The translations under genes were made by a program, and so were the position numbers. DNA of 64,000 bases from Anaerocolumna sedimenticola (GTDB lineage: Bacteria > Bacillota > Clostridia > Lachnospirales > Lachnospiraceae). Of this stretch, positions 46,787 through 54,714 are shown piece after piece. The stretch covers positions 2,621,501 through 2,685,500 of the forward strand of contig NZ_CP048000.1 in the NCBI RefSeq assembly GCF_009931695.1, read 5' to 3'. The notes beneath the pieces are model-generated. The model had not been told where the DNA came from, ran no database searches, and worked only from the letters and a program-made list of their open reading frames with translations. Each line of letters starts with the position of its first letter. Within the stretch, counting starts at the first letter, position 1.

Positions 46787-46806
46787 ATACGTGAGAGGTG
46801 ATAACA

Positions 46807-47424
46807 GTGGATATGAGTAATGAAGATTGTTTAAAAAGCTTAATAGAAAGCATTAGGAAATTGGATTATATTAATCCGGATGATATTCCTAATATTGATT
46901 TATATATGGACCAGGTTACCACATTCATGGATGAACATTTAAAATCTTCCAAGCGGTATAGCGAAGATAAACTTCTTACAAAAACCATGATTAATAATTA
47001 TACCAAAAACGAATTGTTACCACCGCCTAATAAAAAGAAATACTCAAAAGAGCATATTCTGTTATTAATCTTTATCTATTATTTTAAAAATATTTTGACT
47101 ATAAGCGATATCCAGCATATCTTTAATCCTCTGACGGAAAAATATTACGGTAAAGGTGCCGACATCGGTTTGGAAGCTATTTATAAAGAAGTATTCAGTT
47201 ATGAAAAAGACCAGATGGATAATCTGTTAAAAGATGTCATACGTAAGTTTAATAAGTCCAGAGAAACATTTTCTAATATAGAATCCGAGGAAGAAAAAGA
47301 ATTTCTTAATACTTTTTCCTTTATATGTATGCTTAGTTTTGATGTTTATGTTAAGAAACAGATGATAGAAAAGTTGATTGATGAATCTATATTAGACAAA
47401 AAGAAAATGAAGAAAAAAGATTAA
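46807..47424 (+). CDS. DUF1836 domain protein
   Basis: About 205 residues of the DUF1836 family. The conserved part covers residues 50-140 (LTKTMINNYTKNELLPPPNK, then YSKEHILLLIFIYYFKNILT), which has a MerR-like helical look; the C-terminus is charged and ends in a Lys-rich tail. Function is not established. I choose GTG 46807 with GAGGTGA upstream; GTG 46798 overlaps that ribosome site and ATG 46813 is also possible. A promoter with an embedded dyad precedes it. Confidence 0.75.
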   Translation: MDMSNEDCLKSLIESIRKLDYINPDDIPNIDLYMDQVTTFMDEHLKSSKRYSEDKLLTKTMINNYTKNELLPPPNKKKYSKEHILLLIFIYYFKNILTISDIQHIFNPLTEKYYGKGADIGLEAIYKEVFSYEKDQMDNLLKDVIRKFNKSRETFSNIESEEEKEFLNTFSFICMLSFDVYVKKQMIEKLIDESILDKKKMKKKD

Positions 47425-47471
47425 TTAAAATGATAAAAAGATTAATTAAAATGATAAAAAGATTAGATATA

Positions 47472-47508
47472 AAAACCCCCTCTAGGTTGCTTAACCGGAG
47501 GGGGTTTT
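47472..47508. terminator. Bidirectional terminator
   Basis: AAAACCCCCTC pairs with GAGGGGGTTTT around a 15-base loop, giving A/T tails for both directions. It lies between the DUF1836 gene and the convergent YerC-like gene. A direct repeat of AAAAGATTAATTAAAATGAT precedes it at about 47416-47460. Confidence 0.88.
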
Positions 47509-47568
47509 AACATACATGTCCTATTCTTGAAAAAATTTTGCGGTCATTTGTTAAGTCGTTAAGACTGT

Positions 47569-47874
47569 TTAGTCATTCGTATCTTTCATATCCGATATTC
47601 TCGAAAAGACCATATCATATCCATCTTTACCATAGTTAAGTGACCGATTTACCCTGCTGATGGTTGCAGTAGAAGCTCCTGTTTTTTCGGCTATCTCTAA
47701 GTAGGTTTTATGGTTACGCAGCATGCGTGCTACTTCAAAACGCTGGGATAAGGATAATAGTTCATTTACAGTGCAAATATCTTCAAAGAAAGTATAACAT
47801 TCTTCCGAATCTTTTAAACTTAATATTGCTTCAAATAAATGGTCCACGGCAGAAGTTCTGATATTTTTGCTCAT
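47569..47874 (-). CDS. YerC/YecD family TrpR-related protein
   Basis: A 101-residue protein with the TrpR-like fold: LLSLSQRFEVARMLRNHKTY followed by the helix-turn-helix EIAEKTGASTATISRVNRSL. The family is widespread in Firmicutes beside pcrA or in similar settings and is thought to act as a small transcriptional repressor; the ligand is unknown. GGAGATGG lies upstream of the ATG. It is the last clear chromosomal gene before the prophage. Confidence 0.88.
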   Translation of the reverse strand: MSKNIRTSAVDHLFEAILSLKDSEECYTFFEDICTVNELLSLSQRFEVARMLRNHKTYLEIAEKTGASTATISRVNRSLNYGKDGYDMVFSRISDMKDTND

Positions 47875-47979
47875 ATTTCCATCTCCTGATAAGTATATTC
47901 TAACAGTCTAATTTTAACACGATAAAGTCGTAAAGTAAAGTATTATTTTTGGGAGGTGGGATTGGCTTAAAGTCTGTGT

Positions 47980-49094
47980 TTATGAGATTTTATTTTGTGT
48001 TTTTCGGGGTTTGACTTCCGTTTGACTTCCGTAGAAACAATTCATTTCATTACCATTATTAATGACTTCTCTTGATAATTTAGTATAAATATTTAATGTC
48101 GTGCCAATGTCAACATGTCCTACCCATAGTTGAAGCTTTTTTACATCAACACCTGCAGCATAACATTCACTTATAAAATTATATCTGAAACAATGTGTTG
48201 ATAAGTCTTCGCCTAAACCAACTTTTCTTTTTACCTGATTAAAGAAATGATTTTACTATTGACAGCCATAAGATTTCCGTTTCTGTTAAGAAATAGATAT
48301 TCTGTATCGATAGAATTTATGTATTCAAAAAGTGGTTTTGCCAAAGGTAAAAGTATCGGGACATTTCTTTTTCCGGCTTCTGTTTTAGTGTTTTCTTGCA
48401 CATAGGGTTTACCATTATTATCTATCAGAGTTTTATTGATCCGGATTGACATATGCTTTTTGTCTATGTCTGATCTAGTTAATGAAAATATTTCACCACG
48501 ACGCATTCCAGTATATCTCATTAACAGTAAAAATACTTTTTCACGATCTTTAAGTCCGGAAGCGTTATTAATGTTCTCTTTTTCTTCTTCTGTTAATACG
48601 CGTTTTGTTTTTTCATCATATTTAACTGTTAGGCCTTTACAAGGATTTCTAGCTATAATATCATTTTGTATAGCATAATCGAAGATAGCTTTTAACATAA
48701 TTAGTATAGAATCTGACGTCTTATAAAGGCCCTCTTTTTGCGTATCTGATAATAAGGATTCAATAGTATACATTGTAACGTCTTTTACTTTCATATCGCC
48801 AATTGCAGCATCAATGCGTTTCATGATAGAAGAGTAAGCGCATTCTGTATTCCGTTTAACTTTACCCTCTTTTTTTATGCGATACCATTCTTTACGCAAT
48901 TCTTTCACCGTTATACCTCTGTTATCAAGGACAACACCTTTATCTATTAATAGCATTAGTTCCCGGTAATTCTTTTCAACCTCCTTAATTGTTTTTCCAT
49001 ATACTGTTTTCTTAACTGGCTTACCATTTTTTAACCCAACAGTAACCTGTTTGGCATATCTGCCATCTTTTCGTTTTTTTAATTTTTCAGCCAT
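47980..49094 (-). pseudogene. Phage tyrosine recombinase (integrase), apparent frameshift
   Basis: An arm-binding N-terminal domain (KKRKDGRYAKQVTVGLKNGK) is followed by a core-binding domain and the catalytic domain. The first Arg is in RYTGMRRGEIFSL. The frame as given stops at 48231, before the remaining catalytic residues. Adding one base at the A3 run 48241-48243 continues into STHCFRYNF (HxxR), LWVGHVDIGTT (second His) and NIYTKL (Tyr nucleophile), ending at TAA 47980-47982, about 371 residues. I start at ATG 49094 with AAAGGA upstream. It integrates and excises the prophage if the frameshift is a sequencing error. Confidence 0.88.
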
Positions 49095-49200
49095 ATTATA
49101 CATTCCTTTCTCTAAAAAGGGCATAAAAATTGCCCTGGTTCGTCAAACTAGAGCAAATGTTCGGTATTGAATTAATATACCGATATGATATAATATGCTT

Positions 49201-49277
49201 GCCGAGAGCGATATTATAGGCACTAGTCTGTAGTATCTATTTAAGCCGTTCCTATTGCAAGTAGGAGCGGTTTTTTT
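49201..49277 (+). ncRNA. Candidate prophage small RNA
   Basis: A promoter TTGAAT (49167-49172), 16 bases, TATAAT (49189-49194) reads plus-strand into about 75 bases without an open frame, ending in a terminator with stem CCGTTCCTA/TAGGAGCGG (49246-49270) and seven T (49271-49277). It lies between two minus-strand genes, so the terminator serves neither. This is a self-contained small-RNA unit by structure; target unknown. Confidence 0.55.
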
Positions 49278-49283
49278 ATGTAC

Positions 49284-49961
49284 TCATATTCCACCATATA
49301 ACCATGAGTTTTCTGCATTAATAAAATCAATTCTCTGCCTATCAAACCTAGAAATATTCGATACCGGTTTATCGCAGCATTCACATAATGGTTTATTAGA
49401 GTTGTAAATTAGTGTATCACAATAAGCACAAGGAGTAATCTTAAAGACAAACTTCCTTACCTCTTCGTCATAAAAATGATTATATATCTTCCAATCTACG
49501 TCAGTCATTCCATAATGTTTAACGCTATATACCCATTTTTCACATGTTTCATATGCATACTTAGCACATTCTAAAGAGATATTAAATATATTTGATATTT
49601 CTCTTATATTCGATAATTTTGAATAATATACTGCCATAGACGGAGCTAATATAGTGCTGGCAAAATTATTGGCTTCAGCCTCATCTTGGGAATCTAAAGC
49701 GAGATGACCAAGTTCATGCATTAGTGAAAATCTAATTCTTCTTTTTGATTTTTTATCATTGTAAAATATTTCATTTCCCAACGTACATGCATCTTCACTT
49801 AAACGCAAACAGGCTTCATATTTAGATTCTGATAAATGTGAATATTTCTTACAGGAAAACCCCATTGTCTCAAGCAAACCAATACAATCAAAGGGCAACC
49901 TATTAATCGCATATTTTTCATAGATTAAATATATAGCATATTTAATTTTGTCATAGTCCAT
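49284..49961 (-). CDS. ImmA/IrrE family metallopeptidase
   Basis: A 225-residue protein with the zinc motif LMHELGHLALD (HExGH) near residue 78 and the downstream Glu region DEAEANNFASTILAP. Such peptidases cleave the phage repressor during induction, as ImmA does in ICEBs1. The C-terminal 60 residues carry Cys pairs (CAYC and CECC), a possible second zinc site. It lies 6 bases after the CI-like repressor gene in the same operon, its probable substrate. Confidence 0.88.
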   Translation of the reverse strand: MDYDKIKYAIYLIYEKYAINRLPFDCIGLLETMGFSCKKYSHLSESKYEACLRLSEDACTLGNEIFYNDKKSKRRIRFSLMHELGHLALDSQDEAEANNFASTILAPSMAVYYSKLSNIREISNIFNISLECAKYAYETCEKWVYSVKHYGMTDVDWKIYNHFYDEEVRKFVFKITPCAYCDTLIYNSNKPLCECCDKPVSNISRFDRQRIDFINAENSWLYGGI

Positions 49962-49967
49962 TATTAA

Positions 49968-50306
49968 TTAATCCTCATCTGATAAAATTATTTGGGCAAG
50001 TTTCATTTTTTCTTGTGGTGTTAGATTGTTTTTTCCTCTGGTATAGATCTTAAGTAGATCCTCATATGATGCATTATCAACATTGTCTTCATTAGAAACT
50101 GTATCACTTCTCCCCTCAACTCTTCCAGTTAAATAATCAATTGATACACCAAAAAAGTCAGCGACATCGCCTAATTTTTTTACATTAGGGGTAGACTTAT
50201 CCCATTTAACGATGGTTCCATTACCAAAACCTAATGTATTTTCTAAGTCTGGCAGGCTCATGCCCTTTTCATTTGCTAATGCGCGAATTCTATCTCGCAG
50301 ATCCAT
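49968..50306 (-). CDS. CI-like phage repressor (XRE family)
   Basis: 112 residues: an XRE helix-turn-helix (KGMSLPDLENTLGFGNGTIV with KWDKSTPNVKKL) and a short C-terminal part that may be the ImmA cleavage region. ATG 50306 has GGAGG upstream; the frame extends further but without a ribosome site. It probably holds lysogeny by binding the six dyads at 50326-50538. Its HTH strongly resembles that of the Cro-like protein encoded opposite. Confidence 0.88.
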   Translation of the reverse strand: MDLRDRIRALANEKGMSLPDLENTLGFGNGTIVKWDKSTPNVKKLGDVADFFGVSIDYLTGRVEGRSDTVSNEDNVDNASYEDLLKIYTRGKNNLTPQEKMKLAQIILSDED

Positions 50307-50350
50307 TTTATCCTCCAATATGATACAAGAAAAAAATCTCGTAATAGTAC

Positions 50351-50379
50351 TTGACAACAAGAAAATAATCCTGTACAAT
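50351..50379 (+). promoter_or_regulatory. Rightward early promoter
   Basis: TTGACA (50351-50356), 17 bases, TACAAT (50374-50379), with an operator site filling the spacer. It reads toward the Cro-like gene through a leader of about 180 bases. Confidence 0.7.
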
Positions 50380-50484
50380 AAGGCTGTAACAAGAAAAAAA
50401 TCGCGTTAATTAAATAATCTACTAAAGAAACGGCAATTTCAATGTAGATGCACAAGAAAAAATTCTGTTGTTCTGTCTTTTTAT

Positions 50485-50513
50485 ATAATAGAATATTTTC
50501 TCGTATATGTCAA
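50485..50513 (-). promoter_or_regulatory. Leftward promoter of the CI-like gene
   Basis: On the minus strand TTGACA (50508-50513), 17 bases, TATTAT (50485-50490), overlapping an operator site. It faces the rightward promoter, so the two transcripts would overlap by about 100 bases. Confidence 0.65.
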
Positions 50514-50565
50514 TATTTTTTACGCGAAAATTTTCAAAATTAGTACTATGGTCTTAAGGGAAGAG

Positions 50566-50889
50566 GTGAATACAATTTTATACGATAATGTAAAAAAATT
50601 ATGTGACCAGAAAAATATTACTATAAGTAAGTTAGAGAATATTCTCAGTTTTGGTAACGGCACCATTCATAAGTGGGGATTTGTTCAACCTAGCATTGAT
50701 AAAGTAAAAAAGGTAGCGGTTTATTTCGGTATTGGATTAGATACTATTTATTCTGGCGATGAAGTACCAACGCAAGAGTCTCTTGAAATTGCTAGAGAGT
50801 ATTTTCTACTTACTCCTAATCAAAAAGATTTAGTGAAATGTTATATTTCGCTAATAAAAAATAGCCAGGAGTCTAAGAAAGGAGATTAA
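50566..50889 (+). CDS. Cro-like phage regulator (XRE family)
   Basis: About 107 residues with an XRE helix-turn-helix (ITISKLENILSFGNGTIHKW) very similar to that of the CI-like protein (MSLPDLENTLGFGNGTIVKW). I place the start at GTG 50566 after AAGGGAAG, because this N-terminus aligns with the repressor; ATG 50548 has no ribosome site. It is the first gene of the rightward early operon and presumably competes for the shared operators. Confidence 0.82.
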   Translation: MNTILYDNVKKLCDQKNITISKLENILSFGNGTIHKWGFVQPSIDKVKKVAVYFGIGLDTIYSGDEVPTQESLEIAREYFLLTPNQKDLVKCYISLIKNSQESKKGD

Positions 50890-50894
50890 TAATT

Positions 50895-51083
50895 ATGCCA
50901 GCGCTGACTACTGAACAGGTGATGGAACGTTTCCAAATAAAGTCCATAGATACAGCAATGGAGCTTTTTCGAAAGAAAGGATCACCAGCTTATAAAATAG
51001 GTAAAGGCCGAGGTCATTGGAGAGTAGATGAAGAGGATTTTAAAAAGTATCTTCAGCAGGAAGCTGAAAAATATAAAGGATAG
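50895..51083 (+). CDS. Excisionase-like DNA-binding protein
   Basis: 62 residues of winged-helix type: LTTEQVMERFQIKSIDTAME, then GSPAYKIGKGRGHWRVDEED, the pattern of small MerR-like Xis and helix-turn-helix 17 proteins. It probably assists the integrase in excision or acts as an early regulator. AAAGGAG lies upstream and the gene follows the Cro-like gene by 5 bases. Confidence 0.75.
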   Translation: MPALTTEQVMERFQIKSIDTAMELFRKKGSPAYKIGKGRGHWRVDEEDFKKYLQQEAEKYKG

Positions 51084-51097
51084 GAGGGGACAAGCCT

Positions 51098-51193
51098 ATG
51101 AAGCAGATAATTAAATTTATTACCCATCCAGTATTCATAGGAACTTTATCCGGAACAATAACCAGTTTAATCATTCATATTTTGATTTATTAA
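51098..51193 (+). CDS. Small single-span membrane protein
   Basis: 31 residues: MKQIIKFITHPVFIGTLSGT followed by a hydrophobic end (ITSLIIHILIY). GAGGGG lies upstream of ATG 51098. It fits the tightly packed early operon by spacing. Function unknown. Confidence 0.5.
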   Translation: MKQIIKFITHPVFIGTLSGTITSLIIHILIY

Positions 51194-51205
51194 CAGGAGG
51201 TACTG

Positions 51206-51406
51206 ATGAAGCAAAAGTATAAATCACGCCTGCAGGCATTCCTGGTTATAACATTCTTTCTGGCTCTACTTTATGTATTTGGAGTAGCGGGATCTTTGGA
51301 GCTGGACCGGCTAACTGTGAGACAGGCTTTGGTAAGTGGTGGGATAGGATGTGCGTATATGGCCGTATCGGTCATTACATATAAGTATATCGGAAAGGAG
51401 GAATGA
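51206..51406 (+). CDS. Two-span membrane protein, phage early
   Basis: 66 residues with two hydrophobic helices (FLVITFFLALLYVFGVAG and GGIGCAYMAVSVITYKYIG). AGGAGG precedes the ATG. Not recognised; may act with the small membrane protein just upstream, for example in exclusion or lysis timing, but this is speculation. Confidence 0.6.
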   Translation: MKQKYKSRLQAFLVITFFLALLYVFGVAGSLELDRLTVRQALVSGGIGCAYMAVSVITYKYIGKEE

Positions 51407-51409
51407 GGG

Positions 51410-51562
51410 ATGCTAGAAAAACTAGATAAGACTATAGAGAATATCTGTGATTGGGTTGATTCTAATTTATGCCATGTCTCTACTGCGGACAATTCACAAG
51501 TAATGGCGGATATGGTAAAGGCTCTAGCAGAGTTAGTTACCGCCAGAGCCAACCTAGGTTAA
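51410..51562 (+). CDS. Small acidic helical protein
   Basis: 50 residues (MLEKLDKTIENICDWVDSNL, then VMADMVKALAELVTARANLG), predicted helical with two Cys. AAAGGAGG lies 8 bases upstream of ATG 51410. Its stop overlaps the end of the minus-strand gene at 51559. Not recognised. Confidence 0.55.
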   Translation: MLEKLDKTIENICDWVDSNLCHVSTADNSQVMADMVKALAELVTARANLG

Positions 51563-51729
51563 TCGTTGTTTATAGTTTTTAAAGTAGTTTTGTAAAAATC
51601 AGTTACAGCTTTAGCACCATCTTTTGGATCGCAGTATTTTGGTATTAGCTCAAATTCAATAGCTTTAAGAGTGATTTCTTTGGCAAATGAAATTGTATTA
51701 GTTGGGGTCATGTGTAGATTAGCATCCAT
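51559..51729 (-). CDS. Small phage protein on the opposite strand
   Basis: 56 residues from ATG 51729, with GAGGAGA 8 bases upstream; it opens MDANLHMTPTNTISFAKEIT and is mixed helical. It is transcribed against the surrounding early operon, suggesting an independently expressed accessory gene. A promoter cannot be clearly picked out in the 100 bases before it. Not recognised. Confidence 0.55.
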   Translation of the reverse strand: MDANLHMTPTNTISFAKEITLKAIEFELIPKYCDPKDGAKAVTDFYKTTLKTINND

Positions 51730-51828
51730 AAGTATTTTCTCCTCTCTCATATGTACTCGGCTTGGCAGAGCCTGTAAGGAGATTATACCATAATATAACA
51801 AATAATTACAGAAAAAGGAGGAACAGGA

Positions 51829-52089
51829 ATGCATAGGAGTGTAATTGTGGATGACACCGACGTCCAGAATATAATCAAGACTGTATCGGAATTACAGGAA
51901 GAGGCGGACCGTGTTACTGAAGAATCAACACCCGCGGAAATCAAAGAGGCATTTCACAAGCACGGAGAAGCCCAGGGATACATACGTTGTTTGAGGGATT
52001 CAAAGTTAGTTTTGGTATCGGACTACGGAAGATTACTTATGCGGAATACCCGAATCGGGGAAAAGATAAAAGCCCTGAAAAAACTATGA
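51829..52089 (+). CDS. Hypothetical phage protein
   Basis: 86 residues, charged and helical (VQNIIKTVSELQEEADRVTE, then REIGEKIK-like end GEKIKALKKL). AAAAGGAGG precedes the ATG. The stop overlaps the next start (ATGA). Not recognised. Confidence 0.7.
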   Translation: MHRSVIVDDTDVQNIIKTVSELQEEADRVTEESTPAEIKEAFHKHGEAQGYIRCLRDSKLVLVSDYGRLLMRNTRIGEKIKALKKL

Positions 52090-52229
52090 GGGCCAAGTGT
52101 CAGACTTGTGGGCTATATTGGATTATCAGTGTTTTGCAAAAGATACCTAAGGCCGGTTACGAATGCCCGCAGTGTGAAATAAAAAGAAAAAAGGCTTGCC
52201 GATACCGCAAATATCGGAAAGCCCAGTAG
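52086..52229 (+). CDS. Small zinc-ribbon protein
   Basis: 47 residues with two Cys pairs, CQTCG and CPQC, and a strongly basic end (KRKKACRYRKYRKAQ). ATG 52086 overlaps the stop of the previous gene by four bases. It probably binds zinc and perhaps nucleic acid. A hairpin CCGATA/TATCGG lies near its 3' end. Confidence 0.6.
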   Translation: MRAKCQTCGLYWIISVLQKIPKAGYECPQCEIKRKKACRYRKYRKAQ

Positions 52230-52280
52230 TAAATAACCTATGTGCATTATAGCACATCAAAAACAGGAGGTAAAGCATTA

Positions 52281-52388
52281 ATGGAATATGTCCCGGATAA
52301 TTATGACCAGTTTCTGAAACATGAAAAGGAATTGGAAGAACAGGAGGAAAGTAATGAGCAGCTTATATCAGATAACAGAGAGCTATGA
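52281..52388 (+). CDS. Possible small acidic protein overlapping gp157
   Basis: 35 residues, Glu-rich (YDQFLKHEKELEEQEESNEQ), from ATG 52281 with CAGGAGG upstream. It overlaps the start of the Gp157-like gene by 35 bases in a different frame, with that gene's ribosome site inside it. Translation coupling would explain this layout. Confidence 0.45.
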   Translation: MEYVPDNYDQFLKHEKELEEQEESNEQLISDNREL

Positions 52389-52854
52389 TGCAGTTCTAAA
52401 TATGCTTTATGATGAAGAAATCGACGAGCAGACTATTATAGATACCCTGGAAGCAATCGAGGGGGAATTTGAGGATAAGGCTGATAACTATGCCAAGTTA
52501 TATAAAAGTCTCAAATATGATGCAGAAGTAATTAAGGCCGAGATTGACAGACTACGCGCCAGGTTAAATACCAATGAAAACAGGGCTCAGATATTAAAAG
52601 ATACTTTGGAAGCCAATATGAAGCAGATAGGTAAAACTAAATTTAAAACCACTTTATTCAGCTTCAATATACAGAAAAATGGAGGTTTACAACCATTAAG
52701 ACTGGATGTATTGGACGTAAAGGATTTACCGAAAGCCTATCGTATTCCGCAGGATCCTCTTCCAAACAATGAAAGGATTAGAGAGTTACTTTCAACACAA
52801 CAGGTGACCTGGGCGCATCTGGAGCCACGGGGCGAAAGCCTAAGAATACGATAG
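52354..52854 (+). CDS. Siphovirus Gp157 family protein
   Basis: 166 residues. MSSLYQITESYDAVLNML at the start, a long coiled-coil middle (YKSLKYDAEVIKAEIDRLRA), and a C-terminal segment FSFNIQKNGG typical of the Gp157 family. It is found in early regions of Siphoviridae and has been linked to phage resistance in streptococci. CAGGAGG is 7 bases upstream of ATG 52354. Confidence 0.85.
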   Translation: MSSLYQITESYDAVLNMLYDEEIDEQTIIDTLEAIEGEFEDKADNYAKLYKSLKYDAEVIKAEIDRLRARLNTNENRAQILKDTLEANMKQIGKTKFKTTLFSFNIQKNGGLQPLRLDVLDVKDLPKAYRIPQDPLPNNERIRELLSTQQVTWAHLEPRGESLRIR

Positions 52855-52863
52855 GAGGTACAT

Positions 52864-53460
52864 ATGTTTATAAATCCGACACACTTAAAAAAGCTTATGA
52901 CAGCAGCCTATAAGGGAGGAGGTATCCGGATTGGTTATTTTGACGAGGGATACATAATTATAGCCGGTACATGGATGGTTTGGCTTGATGTAAATTATAT
53001 TCCCAATAAAGTCAAAGCAATTATTATGGAGCTTGCCGGAGTTCTTCCGGAAGAAGATACGGTATTTATCGTAAGTAAAGAAAAACCTATGCCCCAGACA
53101 GAAATGGATATTCATAGCTACTTCCATATTAATACCCTGGAAAAAGAAGCAAAATATCCGGTTACTCTTTCAAATGTGTTATTGGACAAACACTTTAATG
53201 TCTATCGCCTGATGCAGGTTAATGAAAGTAAGCAGCTGGTAATGATGGACATGAATCATTTAAATCTGATTGATTTAAATGAAATTGATTATGATCAGGA
53301 AAATACTCTTTCCGGTCCATGTACAAATTTTGGACAAAGCATGTATTTCTGGAGAAATGCCACTTGTACATTACTTTTAATGGGAACAGCGGTACCCGCT
53401 GAAAATCCTGTGATTACAGCATTGTCAGTAATTGATTTTGAAAAGGAGGCGAAAAAGTAA
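52864..53460 (+). CDS. Hypothetical phage protein in recombination cluster
   Basis: 198 residues of mixed alpha/beta character (FINPTHLKKLMTAAYKGGGI at the start), with no motif I recognise. Position directly before the Sak4-like ATPase and SSB-like genes suggests a role in recombination or replication; the repeated-strand look is loosely clamp-like, but that is weak. AGGAGG precedes the ATG. It shares one base with the next gene. Confidence 0.75.
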   Translation: MFINPTHLKKLMTAAYKGGGIRIGYFDEGYIIIAGTWMVWLDVNYIPNKVKAIIMELAGVLPEEDTVFIVSKEKPMPQTEMDIHSYFHINTLEKEAKYPVTLSNVLLDKHFNVYRLMQVNESKQLVMMDMNHLNLIDLNEIDYDQENTLSGPCTNFGQSMYFWRNATCTLLLMGTAVPAENPVITALSVIDFEKEAKK

Positions 53461-54116
53461 TGGGAATCCCAGTATTAATTATAGGTAAATCAGGTAGCGG
53501 AAAAAGTACAAGCCTTAGGAATTGCAATGATGGATTTGCCCTGGTCAATGTCCTTGGAAAGCCGCTCCCATTTAAATCAAAAATACCTAAGGTAGTGACC
53601 GATGATTATCAGCAAATCATGAAGCAACTCTGTAATGCCCAATTTAAAAGTTTTGTTATTGATGATGCCGGTTATCTTATTACAAATCACTTTATGTCAA
53701 AACACAGCTCTGTTGGCGGTGGAAACGCTGTATTTAGTCTTTACAACGACTTAGGGGACTACTTCTGGCGGCTCATTCAATTTGTTATAAAAAGTCTGCC
53801 TGCAGATAAAATTGTTTATTTTTTCATGCATGAGGATGTTAATGATTTTGGAGATATCCGACCTAAGACCATAGGTAAACTGTTAGATGAAAAAGTATGT
53901 ATAGAGGGGATGTTTACGATAGTCCTCCGGTGCGTAGCTGAAAATAATGTGCATAAGTTTATTACTCAGGCAGATGCAGGGGCCGTCTCAAAAAGTCCTA
54001 TGGGGATGTTTGATACACTGGAAATTGATAACGATTTAAAGCTTGTAGATGATACCATTCGGGATTACTACGAATTGAATTATAAGGAGGAAAATAAAAA
54101 TGCAAAAACCAAATGA
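53460..54116 (+). CDS. Phage ATPase, Sak4/AAA_24-like
   Basis: 218 residues with Walker A IIGKSGSGKSTSLRN near residue 10 and a Walker B-like FVIDDAGYLI near 65. It matches the phage nucleotide-binding (AAA_24) group that includes Sak4 single-strand annealing proteins, RecA-related by fold. The neighbouring SSB-like gene, which overlaps its end by 17 bases, supports a recombination role. Confidence 0.8.
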   Translation: MGIPVLIIGKSGSGKSTSLRNCNDGFALVNVLGKPLPFKSKIPKVVTDDYQQIMKQLCNAQFKSFVIDDAGYLITNHFMSKHSSVGGGNAVFSLYNDLGDYFWRLIQFVIKSLPADKIVYFFMHEDVNDFGDIRPKTIGKLLDEKVCIEGMFTIVLRCVAENNVHKFITQADAGAVSKSPMGMFDTLEIDNDLKLVDDTIRDYYELNYKEENKNAKTK

Positions 54117-54702
54117 TTACGATAATGTACAGGCTTATGGGGAATTTACTCCGCTGAAACTTGGAGGACATATCTGCAAAATAATGCAGGTAAAAGAGAC
54201 AAAATCAGCTAAAGGAAAGAATATGCTGGAAATTAGTTTAGATATTGCTGAAGGTGATCAGAAAGACTATTTTGCACAACAATATAAAACAGATACCAGG
54301 GAAAACAAGAAATGGGGCTGTACTGTATATCAATTAATAAATGATGCAAATGGTAATACCGGCAGAGGATTTAAATCTTTTATAACAGCTGCGGAAAATT
54401 CAAATCCTGGGTTTAAAGTAACCTGGGGCGACAAGTTTGCTTCCTGCTTTAAAGGCAAATTAATAGGTGGAGTTTTTGGCCGCGAACAATACTTAAATAA
54501 TCAGCAAGAGAAAAAGTTTGCTACTAAATGTATGCAGTTCCGAAGCGTAGAAGTTATCAGAAATGGTGTTGACACTCCTGAGGATAAATTACTTCCTGAA
54601 AGCCAAGATAACGGTTATGGCCCAGGATATACGCCGAGTGCTGTCGGTGACGGCTTCATGAATATACCGAATGGACTGGAAGAAGAACTTCCATTTATGT
54701 AG
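54100..54702 (+). CDS. SSB-like phage protein (DUF669 type)
   Basis: 200 residues. The N-terminal part (FTPLKLGGHICKIMQVKETK) and KWGCTVYQLINDANG resemble DUF669 proteins, which serve as phage single-strand DNA-binding proteins. The last residues, GLEEELPFM, look like the acidic SSB tip that recruits partner enzymes. GGAGG precedes the ATG. It probably works with the Sak4-like ATPase. Confidence 0.72.
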   Translation: MQKPNDYDNVQAYGEFTPLKLGGHICKIMQVKETKSAKGKNMLEISLDIAEGDQKDYFAQQYKTDTRENKKWGCTVYQLINDANGNTGRGFKSFITAAENSNPGFKVTWGDKFASCFKGKLIGGVFGREQYLNNQQEKKFATKCMQFRSVEVIRNGVDTPEDKLLPESQDNGYGPGYTPSAVGDGFMNIPNGLEEELPFM

Positions 54703-54714
54703 AGGTGATTTTAT

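Larger units (their letters stand above)
50326..50538. promoter_or_regulatory. Lysogeny switch: six operator-like sites
   Basis: Sixteen-base sites with consensus CRAGAAAWWWWTCTYG occur at 50326-50341, 50358-50373, 50390-50405, 50453-50468, 50488-50503 (inverted) and, as a weak half-site, 50523-50538. They overlap the promoters on both strands between the CI-like and Cro-like genes. The first three are almost identical (CAAGAAAAAAATCTCG, CAAGAAAATAATCCTG, CAAGAAAAAAATCGCG). Confidence 0.72.

Noticed and set aside
47875..47980. tRNA-type attachment site beside the integrase
   Set aside because: No tRNA-like sequence is present and the other prophage end is not in the window, so no att core can be named.
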